Numbered from the stretch's first letter, positions 48,414 to 57,767 are shown. The stretch: DNA of 64,000 bases from Hyphomicrobiales bacterium (GCA_900471525.1 UCEZ01000011.1:124001-188000), one strand, 5' to 3'. Made by a program: numbers and translations. Notes: generated from the letters alone by a model not told the origin.

Positions 48414-49979
48414 ATGTATAGCATGCGCGGAATGAAAATCGTCCTCGTCAACCCACCGCACACCGCTATCGGCAGTCGAATACCCGACGATCATCTGCCT
48501 CCACTGGGATTGTTGTCCATTGGCGGGCCGTTGATCGACGCTGGGCATAACGTCACTCTGATAGATGCCGAATTCGGCCCCCTGTCTGTCGAGAGCGTTG
48601 TTGACGCGGTTTTTAACGTCGCGCCAGACATGTTGATGATCGGTCATTCCGGTTCCACCTCTGCACATCCAACTGCGCTTGCGGTCGCAGAACGGGTGAA
48701 GCTGAGGAATGATAACATTTTGATTGTCTATGGTGGTGTCTTTCCGACCTACCATTGGCGTGACATTCTTTGCGGCACGAGCGCTTTCGACGTGATTGTT
48801 CGCGGCGAGGGCGAGGATACGATCGTCAGGCTGGTGCAGGCACTGGAAAATGGCGAAAACCTTGGAGGCGTGAATGGTATCGCGTTCCGGGACGTGCGTG
48901 GCAATTCCGTCGATACGCCGCCCGCACAGGCTATTGCAAATCTGAACGGGTATCGCACGGCCTGGGAGCTTATTGATCACAGACGCTATAGCTATTGGGG
49001 TGGCAAGCGCGCCGTCGTCATGCAGTTTTCTCGGGGTTGCCCGCACCTGTGCAGCTATTGCGGTCAGCGGGGTTTTTGGACGCGCTGGCGGCATCGCGAC
49101 CCGGTTTTGTTTGCTCGCGAAATCGCACGGCTTCACCGAGAAGAGGGCGTCGAGCTCATCAACCTCGCGGATGAAAATCCGACGTCCTCGCGAAGGGCGT
49201 GGAAAGATTTCCTGGATGCGATGATCGCTGAGAATGTGCCGGTCCTCATTGTTGGATCGACGCGCGCGGATGACATCGTTCGCGACGCCGATATTCTCCA
49301 TCTGTATCGCAAAGCGGGCGTTGTTCGGTGGCTGATCGGCATGGAAAATACCGATGAGGCGACACTGGCCCTAATCAAGAAGGGCGGCGGCACGGCAATC
49401 GACCGAGAGGCAATCCGTCTCTTGCGGCAGCATGGGATTCTGTCGATGGCCACATGGGTCATGGGCTTCGAAGAGGAAAAGCTCAAGGATCTGTGGCGCG
49501 GCTTCCGCCAGTTGCTCTCCTACGATCCCGATCAGATACAGGCGCTATATGTAACGCCTCATCGCTGGACGCCGTTTTTCCGCGTCGCGCGGGAGCGTAT
49601 GGTCATCGAAACGGATATCCGCAAGTGGGACTACAAACACCAAGTTCTAAAAATGCGTTATTTAAATCCATTGGTGTTGATTGCTTGTGTCAAGCTAATC
49701 GAGGTCGCGATTCAAGCGCGCCCGAAAGCGATATGGCGCACCCTCCAGCATCGCGATCGGGAGCAACGTCATTCCATGCGCTGGTACGCGCAGATGGGAA
49801 GGCGGGTTTGGTTCCATGAGATAGCAGAATTCCTGTTCCGCAGACGGCATACGTCCAACGGACCGACGTTGGAGTCCTTCTGGGGCGCTCCGCAGGACGC
49901 CGAGGAAGAGTCGATGTCGCTGCCTGCAAGGCGCGCCTCGGCACAGCGAAGGTCCGGCGAAGCAGCACGCCCTTCATGA
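48414..49979 (+). CDS. BchE-like B12-binding-type radical SAM protein
   Basis: A 521-residue protein. Residues about 7-150 form a cobalamin-binding-like Rossmann domain (MKIVLVNPPHTAIGS, then GHSGSTSAHPTALAVAERVK, VYGGVFPT and VRGEGEDTI). The radical SAM core (about 195-400) has Cys209, Cys213 and Cys216 in SRGCPHLCSYCGQRGFW and the ADENPTSSR segment, which together resemble BchE, the oxygen-independent cyclase of bacteriochlorophyll synthesis. The C-terminus is basic. No other bch gene is visible. Starts at 48423 and 48432 are also possible; no site has a clear ribosome-binding site. Base usage looks less GC-rich than the neighbours, which suggests acquisition. The reaction is unknown. Confidence 0.75.
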   Translation: MYSMRGMKIVLVNPPHTAIGSRIPDDHLPPLGLLSIGGPLIDAGHNVTLIDAEFGPLSVESVVDAVFNVAPDMLMIGHSGSTSAHPTALAVAERVKLRNDNILIVYGGVFPTYHWRDILCGTSAFDVIVRGEGEDTIVRLVQALENGENLGGVNGIAFRDVRGNSVDTPPAQAIANLNGYRTAWELIDHRRYSYWGGKRAVVMQFSRGCPHLCSYCGQRGFWTRWRHRDPVLFAREIARLHREEGVELINLADENPTSSRRAWKDFLDAMIAENVPVLIVGSTRADDIVRDADILHLYRKAGVVRWLIGMENTDEATLALIKKGGGTAIDREAIRLLRQHGILSMATWVMGFEEEKLKDLWRGFRQLLSYDPDQIQALYVTPHRWTPFFRVARERMVIETDIRKWDYKHQVLKMRYLNPLVLIACVKLIEVAIQARPKAIWRTLQHRDREQRHSMRWYAQMGRRVWFHEIAEFLFRRRHTSNGPTLESFWGAPQDAEEESMSLPARRASAQRRSGEAARPS

Positions 49980-50009
49980 AAACGGGCACCAAAACCGAAG
50001 CGTGAACCC

Positions 50010-50897
50010 TCACGGAACGATCAGCGTCCCCGCACCATGCTCCGTGAAGATCTCGAGCAGCACCGAGTGCGCGGTCTTGCCGTTGAGGATGACGACGCCT
50101 TCGACGCCGCGGGCAAGGGCCTCGATGCAGGTTTCGACCTTCGGGATCATGCCGCCCGAAATCGTGCCGTCCCTGATCAGCGCATGCGCTTCGGCGACCG
50201 AGAGTTCCTTGATCAGTTCGCCCTTCTTGTCGAGAACGCCGGGAACGTCCGTGAGGAAGAGCAGGCGGGTGGCGTTCAGCGCGCCGGCGATGGCGCCGGC
50301 GAAGGTATCGGCATTGATATTGTAGGTGTGGCCGTCACGGCCGGGGGCGACAGGGGCGATGACCGGGATCATTTCCGAGCGGGCAAGAAGGTCGAGCAGC
50401 GTGCGGTCGACTTCGACGATCTCGCCGACGAAACCGAGATCGAGAACGCGCTCGATGTTGCTGTCCGGATCCTTGATGGTCTTCTTGGCCTTTTCGGCGA
50501 AGACCATGTTGCCGTCCTTGCCGCACAGACCGATCGCCCATTCGCCGGTCTGGTTGATCAGCGCGACGATTTCCTTGTTGATCGAACCGGCCAGCACCAT
50601 TTCGACGATCTCGACCGTCTTCTGGTCGGTGACGCGCAGGCCGCCTTCGAACTTCGATTCGATGCCCATCTTGGTCAGCATCGCACCGATCTGCGGGCCA
50701 CCGCCATGGACGACGATCGGGTTGACACCGGACTGTTTCAGAAGCGCGATATCCGCGGCAAAGGCCTTGCCGAGTTCGGCATTGCCCATGGCGTGGCCGC
50801 CATATTTGACGACGATCGTCTTGTTCTCGTAGCGCTGCATATAGGGCAGTGCCTTGGCGAGAAGATCTGCCTGGATTTCGCTCTCTGATGCGGACAT
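50010..50897 (-). CDS. argB: N-acetylglutamate kinase
   Basis: Second step of arginine synthesis: phosphorylates N-acetylglutamate. The 295-residue amino-acid-kinase-family protein has [12 protein letters not shown] at the N-terminus, [12 protein letters not shown] and a C-terminal [15 protein letters not shown]. An N-terminal helix (about 1-20) is present, as in arginine-sensitive hexameric enzymes. The start [13 protein letters not shown] at 50897 is preferred over an upstream frame. In relatives it is next to engB and the HAD gene; here a sigma-factor locus and transporters lie between. Confidence 0.95.
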   Translation of the reverse strand: MSASESEIQADLLAKALPYMQRYENKTIVVKYGGHAMGNAELGKAFAADIALLKQSGVNPIVVHGGGPQIGAMLTKMGIESKFEGGLRVTDQKTVEIVEMVLAGSINKEIVALINQTGEWAIGLCGKDGNMVFAEKAKKTIKDPDSNIERVLDLGFVGEIVEVDRTLLDLLARSEMIPVIAPVAPGRDGHTYNINADTFAGAIAGALNATRLLFLTDVPGVLDKKGELIKELSVAEAHALIRDGTISGGMIPKVETCIEALARGVEGVVILNGKTAHSVLLEIFTEHGAGTLIVP

Positions 50898-51084
50898 GGA
50901 AACACCTCTGAAAATAGCCGGGTGCTGTTTAGCGCAAGTTCCCGGTGGAGGGAATGATCCGTGGCAAAGATAAAGCCGGTGTGACATCGGCGGTCGCAGC
51001 CGGTTTTATCTGATGCGTGTCCCTTTTTATCCCCGGACTTGTGTCCTATGTTCGCCGCTGACGGGGCGAGGACCGGAAGCATCG

Positions 51085-51624
51085 ATGGCCACAGACGACA
51101 TTTCCACGCTGTTAGGCAGGGTTTCGCTGAAGGATCGCGTCGCGTTCTCGGCTCTCTACAGGCAGACCAGCCCGAAACTTTTTGCCATTTGCGTCCGTAT
51201 CTTGCGAGACCGGACGGAAGCGGAAGAGGCCCTGCAGGAAATCTACATCAAGATCTGGCAGCGGGCCGACCGTTACGCTGCCGGAGATACCAATCCGATG
51301 TCGTGGCTTTCGGCGATTGCGCGCAATCATGCGATCGATCAGCTGCGGGCGCGAAAGCCAGTGGCAAACACGATTGACGAAGCTTATGATCTGGCCGATT
51401 CTGCTCCTGATCCGGAAAGGACCGCCATCAATACGGCGGAGGGCCGCCGGATTGACAATTGCATGAACGAACTCGAGGCTGACCGTGCCGACGCGGTGCG
51501 CAAGGCCTATGTCGAGGGATTGAGCTACCAGGAACTGGCCGGGCTTTTCGGCGTTCCACTGAATACGATGCGAACATGGGTGCGCCGCAGCCTTTTGAAA
51601 CTCAGAGAGTGCATGGAGCGATGA
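51085..51624 (+). CDS. ECF-type RNA polymerase sigma factor
   Basis: A 179-residue sigma-70 family factor with only regions 2 and 4: region 2 (about residues 20-95: LYRQTSPKLFAICVRILRDR, then EALQEIYIKIWQ and WLSAIARNHAIDQLRAR) and region 4 (about 125-178: AYVEGLSYQELAGLFGVPLNTMRTWVRRSLLKLRECM). It directs RNA polymerase to a small stress regulon. The start at 51085 follows a purine-rich gaccggaag. Its stop overlaps the start of the RskA-type anti-sigma gene (ATGA), as in other sigma/anti-sigma pairs. It resembles SigK-like ECF factors by gene neighbourhood. Confidence 0.9.
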   Translation: MATDDISTLLGRVSLKDRVAFSALYRQTSPKLFAICVRILRDRTEAEEALQEIYIKIWQRADRYAAGDTNPMSWLSAIARNHAIDQLRARKPVANTIDEAYDLADSAPDPERTAINTAEGRRIDNCMNELEADRADAVRKAYVEGLSYQELAGLFGVPLNTMRTWVRRSLLKLRECMER

Positions 51625-52343
51625 CCACACAGAACCCCGAAAGCGGAGATTCCCGTCGCGACCAGGTGATCGCCGGCGAATATGTGCTGGGTGTTCTGTC
51701 CGCCGATGACCGCCGCAAGGTCGAGGCGCGCATGGTTCTCGACGGCGCCTTCGCGGCCATGGTCAATCACTGGCAGAGCAACCTTTCCTCCTTCGATGAG
51801 GCGTATGAGCAGATTGCGCCGCCGCCGCAGGTGCTCGTCGCCGTCGAGCGCCGGCTTTTTGCCGAGCAAGCAAGGCCGGCGGTGGCCAGAGGCGGTTTCT
51901 GGAATTCACTGGCGCTCTGGCGCGTGCTGACGCTGGCATCCGTTGCAGGCCTTGTCACGGTCGTGACGTTCACATCCGGTATCCTGACGCCCGGGAGCCA
52001 GACGCAGCCGCTTGTCGCGGAATTGACTGGCGATGCAAGCACCACCATCAATCTCCTGGCACAATATGATGCGGGAAGCGGCGCGCTGAAAATCACGCCC
52101 GTTGCAGCAAAACAGGTCGAGGCCAAATCACTGGAACTCTGGCTGATCGAGGGCGACAATCCTGCCAAGTCGCTCGGCATCCTGCCGCAGACGGGCGAGG
52201 GCGAGATCATCATACCGCAGGAGTTGCGCTCCAAGTTCGGCGCGGGCGTGACGCTTGCCGTCAGCGTCGAACCTTTCGGTGGCTCGCCGACCGGAAGCGC
52301 GACCGGGCCTGTCGTAGCCGTCGGAAAAACGCGCCTGCCTTAG
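51621..52343 (+). CDS. Anti-sigma factor of the RskA type
   Basis: A 240-residue single-span membrane protein. The N-terminal cytoplasmic domain (about 1-80) has the RskA-like VIAGEYVLGVLSADDRRKVEARM segment that should bind the sigma factor. One membrane helix follows (about 107-130: LWRVLTLASVAGLVTVVTF) and then a periplasmic anti-sigma-K domain with LELWLIEGDNPAKSLGIL. There is no HxxxCxxC zinc motif, so signal release is more likely by proteolysis or other periplasmic sensing. Coupled to the sigma gene. The next gene is a fasciclin protein. Confidence 0.87.
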   Translation: MTTQNPESGDSRRDQVIAGEYVLGVLSADDRRKVEARMVLDGAFAAMVNHWQSNLSSFDEAYEQIAPPPQVLVAVERRLFAEQARPAVARGGFWNSLALWRVLTLASVAGLVTVVTFTSGILTPGSQTQPLVAELTGDASTTINLLAQYDAGSGALKITPVAAKQVEAKSLELWLIEGDNPAKSLGILPQTGEGEIIIPQELRSKFGAGVTLAVSVEPFGGSPTGSATGPVVAVGKTRLP

Positions 52344-52585
52344 GCGTCTCGCATTTATCGTAAGATATGGCTTACCGAATGCTGCGGTTGAAAAATCGCA
52401 GCATTCTTTGTCGGGTTTGTCAGAAAATCATAAAAATCAAATATTTGAAGAAATCTTTCTTTTTCTGAAACTCTTTCGGAAAGCCTCCCGTTCCTTGTTG
52501 TGTCCTCTGCGCAGGGAACACGAATTCCAGAAAAATTGGGAGAGCCCGCATCGCGGGTCCAAGAGATCAACAGGAAGGAATAGAA

Positions 52586-53143
52586 ATGTTCAAGTCCATG
52601 CTGCGCACGGTCACCGTCGCTTCGATACTGGCCGCCGGCGCTTTTGCTGCCCATGCCGAAAACCCGATGGTCGGCGGCGCGCCGATGTACGACAACAAGA
52701 ATATCGTCGAGAACGCCGTCAACTCCAAGGATCACACGACGCTGGTCGCGGCCGTCAAGGCTGCCGGTCTCGTCGAAACGCTCCAGGGGGCCGGCCCGTT
52801 CACGGTCTTTGCCCCGACCAACGAGGCGTTTGCCGTGCTTCCGGCCGGCACGGTCGATACGCTGTTGAAGCCTGAAAGCAAGGACATGCTGACCAAGGTG
52901 CTGACCTGCCATGTGGTTGCTGCCAGTGCGATGTCCGACGCGATTTCCAAGATGGTGATGGACGATGGCGGCACGCATGACGTCAAGACGGTCGGCGGCT
53001 GCGTGCTGAAGGCCAAGGCCGACGGCGGCAAGATCACCCTGACGGACGAAACCGGTGGGGTCGCAACCGTCACTATCGCCGACGTCAAGCAGTCGAACGG
53101 CGTCATCCACGTGATCGACAAGGTTCTGTTGCCGAAGTCCTGA
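52586..53143 (+). CDS. Secreted fasciclin (FAS1) domain protein
   Basis: A 185-residue protein with a signal peptide (MFKSMLRTVTVASILAAGAF; cleavage near AHA) and one FAS1 domain (about 35-185) with the H1 box PFTVFAPTNEAFAVLP and H2 box NGVIHVIDKVLLP. FAS1 proteins act in adhesion at the cell surface or periplasm; rhizobial Nex18 and mycobacterial MPT70/MPT83 belong here. It lies 242 bp after the anti-sigma gene, with CAGGAAGGAA as ribosome-binding site and a GC hairpin (52545-52557) in its leader. It is a likely target of the adjacent sigma factor. A terminator follows. Confidence 0.9.
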   Translation: MFKSMLRTVTVASILAAGAFAAHAENPMVGGAPMYDNKNIVENAVNSKDHTTLVAAVKAAGLVETLQGAGPFTVFAPTNEAFAVLPAGTVDTLLKPESKDMLTKVLTCHVVAASAMSDAISKMVMDDGGTHDVKTVGGCVLKAKADGGKITLTDETGGVATVTIADVKQSNGVIHVIDKVLLPKS

Positions 53144-53221
53144 TCGCATACGAATTGGGGCCGGATGCGTTCTCGAAAGCATTTTCGCGTCCCGGGCCGG
53201 ATATAAGTCCCTTCCGGCCCA

Positions 53222-53254
53222 AGGCCACCGGTCTTCATGCCTGGTGGCCCTTTT
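53222..53254 (+). terminator. Terminator after the fasciclin gene
   Basis: Stem GGCCACC (53223-53229) / GGTGGCC (53243-53249) followed by CTTTT. Weak-to-moderate Rho-independent terminator. Confidence 0.65.
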
Positions 53255-53368
53255 CGTATTCAAGTATTTCCTCACGCGGGATTGATCGCCATTTGTTTTG
53301 CCGTGCGGCGAGCGGCGCACTAGTTTGGCGAAGGATTGCCGGAGCCATTCGGCAGACGGGAGAACATC

Positions 53369-53860
53369 ATGACGAGCCGACGCTTTTTTCTTCTTTCCGG
53401 AGTTGCCATTGCCGCCGCGGCAGCGTTTCGCGGGTTTACGCCGAAGAGCATTGCTGCCGAAACATTCGAGGTGACGAAAACTGATGCGGAATGGAAGGCG
53501 ATCCTCAACGACGAGCAGTACCGGATCCTGCGCCACGAGGACACCGAACGCCCGTTCACCAGCGCCCTTAACACCGAGAAGCGCAAGGGTATCTTCCACT
53601 GCGCCGGTTGCGATCTGCCGGTCTATTCGTCCGAAGCGAAATATGACAGCGGCACCGGCTGGCCGAGCTTCTGGGAATCGCTGCCGAAGGCGGTGGGCAC
53701 GCGTGAAGACACGTCGCTGTTCATGACCCGCACCGAATGTCATTGCAGCCGGTGCGGCGGGCATCTCGGCCATATCTTCGACGACGGCCCGCAGCCGACC
53801 GGCATGCGCCATTGCATCAACGGGATGGCGATGACGTTCGCACCTGCGTCAGCTGCCTGA
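53369..53860 (+). CDS. msrB: Tat-exported peptide-methionine (R)-S-oxide reductase
   Basis: Repairs oxidised methionine (R-sulfoxide) in proteins. The 163-residue protein has a twin-arginine signal (TSRRFFLLSGVAIAAAAAF, residues 2-20) and a full MsrB domain: zinc motifs Cys78-Cys81 (CAGC) and Cys126-Cys129 (CSRC), SGTGWPSFW, and catalytic Cys149 in MRHCIN. A periplasmic MsrB is unusual next to the common cytosolic form. The ATG at 53369 follows GACGGGAGA; a longer frame at 53336 would bury the Tat motif. It lies after the sigma/anti-sigma/fasciclin genes and may answer the same envelope stress. Confidence 0.92.
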   Translation: MTSRRFFLLSGVAIAAAAAFRGFTPKSIAAETFEVTKTDAEWKAILNDEQYRILRHEDTERPFTSALNTEKRKGIFHCAGCDLPVYSSEAKYDSGTGWPSFWESLPKAVGTREDTSLFMTRTECHCSRCGGHLGHIFDDGPQPTGMRHCINGMAMTFAPASAA

Positions 53861-53867
53861 TCGCGTC

Positions 53868-54407
53868 TTAGAAGGTGCCCGGCTGGGGAGACGCGGGCTG
53901 GTTACCGGACAGGGCCTCCTGCAGCCTGGCTTCCTGTTCCGGCGACAGCGACGTCTTGATCACCTTGCCGCGCAGGCCGGTCAATTCGGCCAGGACCTTT
54001 TCCGGCTGCACCTTGCGGACGAGCACGAACAGCGCGGAAGAGTTGTTGGGGATGGTTTCACCCAGCGACTTGATGAAGTTGTCGTCGATGCCGTAGTCGG
54101 CAAGCGATCCCGAAAGTGCGCCGGTGCCGGCGCCGATTGCGCCGCCAATGGCAAAGCCTGCCAGCGGATTGAGGAACAGGAGCCCAACGAGGCCGCCCCA
54201 CAGCGAGCCGCTCAGGAGTCCCGACGTTGCGCCGATGGCGGTGAGGTTCAGGCTCTGCTTGAGGTGAACCTTGCCGGTTTCGTCACGCACGACGACGACG
54301 GCGTCCTCGAGATCGATCAGGTATTCCTTCTTCAGCGAGCCCAGCTTCAGAAGCACCTTGTCGGCTTCGTCGGTACTGTCAAAACCCACAACAATCAGAT
54401 CGGACAT
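53868..54407 (-). CDS. DUF1269 family membrane protein
   Basis: A 179-residue protein: N-terminal VVGFDSTDEADKVLLKLGSL, then VVVVRDETGKVHLKQSLN, a glycine-zipper hydrophobic stretch (about 65-110: GLLSGSLWGGLVGLLFL, then FAIGGAIGAGTGALSGSLA) and a C-terminal soluble part. This is the DUF1269 family of unknown function, often stress-linked. The start MSDLIVVGF at 54407 has AAGGAG at a fitting distance on the minus strand (caaggagaaaac); the longer frame is not supported. It is convergent with msrB (7 bp) and lies 100 bp downstream of engB, in the same direction. Confidence 0.83.
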   Translation of the reverse strand: MSDLIVVGFDSTDEADKVLLKLGSLKKEYLIDLEDAVVVVRDETGKVHLKQSLNLTAIGATSGLLSGSLWGGLVGLLFLNPLAGFAIGGAIGAGTGALSGSLADYGIDDNFIKSLGETIPNNSSALFVLVRKVQPEKVLAELTGLRGKVIKTSLSPEQEARLQEALSGNQPASPQPGTF

Positions 54408-54510
54408 GTTGTTTTCTCCTTGAACGCTTGACGTATCGGAGGTCGCCGGAAGGCCGCCCCGCGCAGGGAGATAGAGCACATTTGATGTCAGGGTAGTGTG
54501 ACGGCGGCAA

Positions 54511-55164
54511 TCAGGTTGAAATGGCGACGCGGATGGCGTCGCGCAACTCTTCCATGCCGATACCCTTCTCGGAAGAGGTCGCAAGGACCTCCGGAAAAGC
54601 CGCAGGTCTCTTCTTGATCTTTTCCAGCGTCTCGGCGATCAGCTTCGGAACTGCCGGGTCCTTGATCTTGTCGGTTTTGGTGAGAACCACTTGATAAGAC
54701 ACAGCCGCCTTGTCCAGCAAAGACAGAACATCATCGTCGTTCTTCTTGATGCCGTGCCGGCTGTCGATCAGCACATAGACGCGCTTCAGCGTCGAGCGGC
54801 CGCGCAGATAGTCGAAGACGAGCTTGGTCCAGGCGTCGACATGCTCTTTCGGCGCCTGCGCATAGCCGTAGCCGGGCATGTCGACCAGAGCCATCGGCGG
54901 CAGGTCGCCGGGTTCGCCCGAAAAGCCGTCCGGCACGAAATAGTTGAGCTCCTGGGTACGGCCGGGCGTATTTGACGTGCGGGCGAGGCCCTTCTGGCCA
55001 ACCAGCCCATTGATCAGCGACGACTTGCCGACATTCGAACGGCCGGCAAAGGCGATCTCCAACGGACCTTCCGGTGGCAGGAATTTCATCGACGGCACGC
55101 CGCGGATAAATACCCATGGCCGCCCGAAAAGGGGTTTGTCGTCCTGCGGCTTGGCGTCTGTCAT
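54511..55164 (-). CDS. engB: Ribosome biogenesis GTPase EngB (YsxC/YihA)
   Basis: A 217-residue GTPase needed for 50S ribosome assembly and division. All G motifs are present: G1 [13 protein letters not shown] (residues about 40-52), G2 region [13 protein letters not shown]3 VDMPGYGYA and G4 TKTDK. The start [17 protein letters not shown] at 55164 fits homologues; an upstream frame runs to 55275. It belongs to the rpmH-rnpA-yidC-engB-argB backbone, but here a transporter and a regulator/tautomerase pair lie between it and yidC. Confidence 0.95.
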   Translation of the reverse strand: MTDAKPQDDKPLFGRPWVFIRGVPSMKFLPPEGPLEIAFAGRSNVGKSSLINGLVGQKGLARTSNTPGRTQELNYFVPDGFSGEPGDLPPMALVDMPGYGYAQAPKEHVDAWTKLVFDYLRGRSTLKRVYVLIDSRHGIKKNDDDVLSLLDKAAVSYQVVLTKTDKIKDPAVPKLIAETLEKIKKRPAAFPEVLATSSEKGIGMEELRDAIRVAIST

Positions 55165-55247
55165 GGTGGTCCTGTCCTTGGTTTCGCTCAGGACTTCAAG
55201 GTTTTGTGCCGCCGTGTCAAGAAAACTCGCGATTTTCGTAACTTTGC

Positions 55248-56165
55248 TCAGCCGAGCGCCCGCCGCTGGCGCCACATCTCGACACTGAGGTAGGAAAGCA
55301 GGGCGACCAGCACCACTGTTCCGCCGACGATCGTATTGAGGCTCGGGATCTCACCGTGGATTAAGGCGACCCAGAGCGGCGCAAGCACCGTCTCGGCTGT
55401 GCCGAGAAGGGCGGCGAGCGCCGAGGGAAGGAGCCGCGCGCCAGTGACGAAGAAAGCGAGTCCGAGGCCGAAGTTAAGGGCGCCGAATGTGACGAGGATA
55501 CCGAGTTCAGGCATGGTGACACCAAGCCCGGAGGCCATGATCGCCGCAACCGTGCCGGCGACGATGGTGCCGAAGCAGGCCGCCGGCGTCATGCGCACAT
55601 GGGCATATCGGCGGGTGATGACGGTGGCGAGCGCAAAGACGACGGCGATCAGGATGGCCAGCGCATCGCCGATCGGCGAGACCGTGCCGCTTACGGAATC
55701 CGACACCATGATGGCGACGCCACCGATGACGGCTGCGATGGCGAACCATGTCAGGAGCGAGACGCGTTCCCGAAAAACGATCCAGCTGATGAGAGCTGCG
55801 ATCAGCGGCACGCCGGCCTGGATCAGCACGACATTGGCGACGGTGGTGTAGGCGAGCGCCAGGATGAACGAGGTCGAGGCGATGGCAAAACACAGCCCGA
55901 CGGCGATACCCGGCAAGCCCATGTTGCGAAACAGCGTGACAGTGCCGCGTGGCCCGTCACGCCAAAGCATGAAGCCGATCAGGAACAGGGCAGCAAAAAG
56001 CGAACGCCAGAAGACGATGGTCCAACCGTCCTCGATCGACAGGAAGCGGGCGAGCGTGCCGCCGAAGCTCCAGACGATGGCCGATCCGAGCACGAGCGCG
56101 ATCCCCTGCGTAGCGCTTTGTTGACCGGCGGTTACGGATTGCGGCAGTGTGGAGGGCTGCGACAT
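55248..56165 (-). CDS. EamA/DMT-family transporter
   Basis: A 305-residue protein with about ten membrane helices in two EamA repeats (for example [20 protein letters not shown] and [21 protein letters not shown]). The substrate is unknown. It is distinct from the EamA gene at 46.6 kb. The start [17 protein letters not shown] at 56165 is used. It lies on the minus strand 84 bp upstream of engB and could be transcribed with it. A LysR-type gene lies upstream on the same strand. Confidence 0.87.
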   Translation of the reverse strand: MSQPSTLPQSVTAGQQSATQGIALVLGSAIVWSFGGTLARFLSIEDGWTIVFWRSLFAALFLIGFMLWRDGPRGTVTLFRNMGLPGIAVGLCFAIASTSFILALAYTTVANVVLIQAGVPLIAALISWIVFRERVSLLTWFAIAAVIGGVAIMVSDSVSGTVSPIGDALAILIAVVFALATVITRRYAHVRMTPAACFGTIVAGTVAAIMASGLGVTMPELGILVTFGALNFGLGLAFFVTGARLLPSALAALLGTAETVLAPLWVALIHGEIPSLNTIVGGTVVLVALLSYLSVEMWRQRRALG

Positions 56166-56296
56166 GACGAGAACCCGGTTGGCGGAAAGCAGAATGTAGA
56201 AGCGAATTGAAATCGAGGCGCCGATATTCGCGACAGGTGCCCGTCGCAAACCTCATGCGCTATAGCGCAATGGCTTCGGTTCGAAAAGCCGCGCGC

Positions 56297-57166
56297 CTAG
56301 CGAACGGTGATCGCCTCGACAAGGAGCGACTGCAATTCGGTGACGGCCGGGCTCTGCTCACTGCCGGATGTATGCAAGGCAAGTTCGATATGGCCAAGTG
56401 CGGGCAGGTCTGACGTGGCGGGATCAAGCACGCGCAGATACGGCGGGACACCCTCCGCAGTCCGCGGCGTGACGCCGAGGCCTGCTGTCACCGCGGCCCA
56501 GAGACCACCGAGGCTGGGGCTGGCAAAGGCGTGACGCCAGGCGATCTTTTCGCGGTCGAGCGCTTCAAGGCCCGCGGCCCGGAACGCGCACGGGGAATCG
56601 AAGGCGATCAGCGGCAAGGGCTCGCTCTCATCTCGTTTGAACCCTTCCGGTCCGATCCAGACGACAGGCCGCGTCGCGATGATCTTTGCGTGCGCGTCAC
56701 CCATGCGGCCCCATGTCAGCGACAGATCGAGGTCGCCGCGTTCGACGGCCTCTGCCAGCGCCGAACCGCGATCGACGCGGGCCTCAACGCGGACTTTCGG
56801 GTGCGCGCGGGCAAAGCGGCCGAGCATTCCGGGAAACCATGTCTCGGCAAAATCCTGCGGCAGGCCGATACGCACCCAGCCTTGCATGGCCGAAAGCCCC
56901 AACATGGCACTGCGCGCCTCATCGTTGAGCTCGAGAATGCGGCGAGCATAGCCGATCATGATGTCGCCGGCTTCGGTCAGCGCTAGCCCGCGCCCCTGTT
57001 TCTGGAATAATGTCTGGCCTGTCTGTTCCTCCAGCTTGCGCAGTTGCAGGCTGATGGCCGATGGCGAGCGGCCAAGGCGATCGGCGGCCTTGGCGAAACT
57101 GCCGAGGCCGACGCCGGTGACGAAGGTGCGCAGCACGTCCATGTCGATGTTGACGGGCAAAACCAT
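56297..57166 (-). CDS. LysR-family transcriptional regulator
   Basis: A 289-residue regulator with an N-terminal winged helix-turn-helix (about 5-65: DVLRTFVTGVGLGSFAKAADRLGRSPSAISLQLRKLEEQTG in parts) and a C-terminal effector-binding domain (about 90-289). It is divergent from the tautomerase gene (100 bp between starts), the classic layout in which a LysR protein controls its neighbour. The first ATG in the frame is 57166; a TTG at 57178 and a Met nearer the helix-turn-helix are alternatives and no start has a clear ribosome-binding site. Confidence 0.87.
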   Translation of the reverse strand: MVLPVNIDMDVLRTFVTGVGLGSFAKAADRLGRSPSAISLQLRKLEEQTGQTLFQKQGRGLALTEAGDIMIGYARRILELNDEARSAMLGLSAMQGWVRIGLPQDFAETWFPGMLGRFARAHPKVRVEARVDRGSALAEAVERGDLDLSLTWGRMGDAHAKIIATRPVVWIGPEGFKRDESEPLPLIAFDSPCAFRAAGLEALDREKIAWRHAFASPSLGGLWAAVTAGLGVTPRTAEGVPPYLRVLDPATSDLPALGHIELALHTSGSEQSPAVTELQSLLVEAITVR

Positions 57167-57266
57167 TCTGTTTTTCAAAACTATCAGTTCAGAAGATCAA
57201 ATTTTTCAAAATAAATGTGCGGCAGTATTCTGGTCTCGTCAACTCATTCCTGAAAGGAAAACGCAC

Positions 57267-57689
57267 ATGCCCTTCGTTCACATCCATGTCGTTGGCGCCA
57301 AAATTGGCGACCGCGAAAAGCAGGAGCTTCAGAAACGGGCAACCGGTTTCATGGTTGATATCATGCGCAAGCGACCGGAAGTCACGGCCGTTCTGGTCGA
57401 TGTCGCCGAGCCCGGAAGCTGGACCGTTGGCGGCGTTCCGGTGTCGGTCGCCGCCAATCTCGATGTCAAAGTCACACGCGGCACCAACACGCACGAGGAG
57501 AAGGCACGCTTCGTCGCGGCGGTGGCGGCGATGTTCAGAGAGGTTCTCGGCCCGGAGCTTCCGATCGCGACCTACGTTGTCGTCGACGAGATCGAGGCGG
57601 ATGCCTGGGGCTATGACGGTGTGACGCAGGAAGAGCGGCGGCTCTTGCGTGCACAGGCCGCAGCTGCGGACGCCGCGCGTGCGGCCTGA
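57267..57689 (+). CDS. Tautomerase-family protein
   Basis: A 140-residue protein with the N-terminal catalytic Pro after Met (MPFVHIHVVGAKIGDREKQE) and an N-terminal 4-oxalocrotonate tautomerase-like beta-alpha-beta unit. It is about twice the length of 4-OT, with a C-terminal half (WGYDGVTQEERRLLRAQAAA) that ends in an alanine-rich helix. The substrate is unknown. GAAAGGAAA precedes the start. It is probably controlled by the divergent LysR-type regulator. A strong terminator follows. Confidence 0.8.
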   Translation: MPFVHIHVVGAKIGDREKQELQKRATGFMVDIMRKRPEVTAVLVDVAEPGSWTVGGVPVSVAANLDVKVTRGTNTHEEKARFVAAVAAMFREVLGPELPIATYVVVDEIEADAWGYDGVTQEERRLLRAQAAAADAARAA

Positions 57690-57715
57690 GTCAAGCAATC
57701 CTATGCTAGAACGAC

Positions 57716-57744
57716 AAAGGCCCCGGATGCGATCCGGGGCCTTT
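57716..57744. terminator. Bidirectional terminator between tautomerase and yidC genes
   Basis: A perfect 13-bp stem AAAGGCCCCGGAT (57716-57728) / ATCCGGGGCCTTT (57732-57744) with a 3-base loop. A at one end and T at the other let it serve both converging genes. Confidence 0.9.
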
Positions 57745-57767
57745 CGATCTTTGCTATGTGCTCCGGC

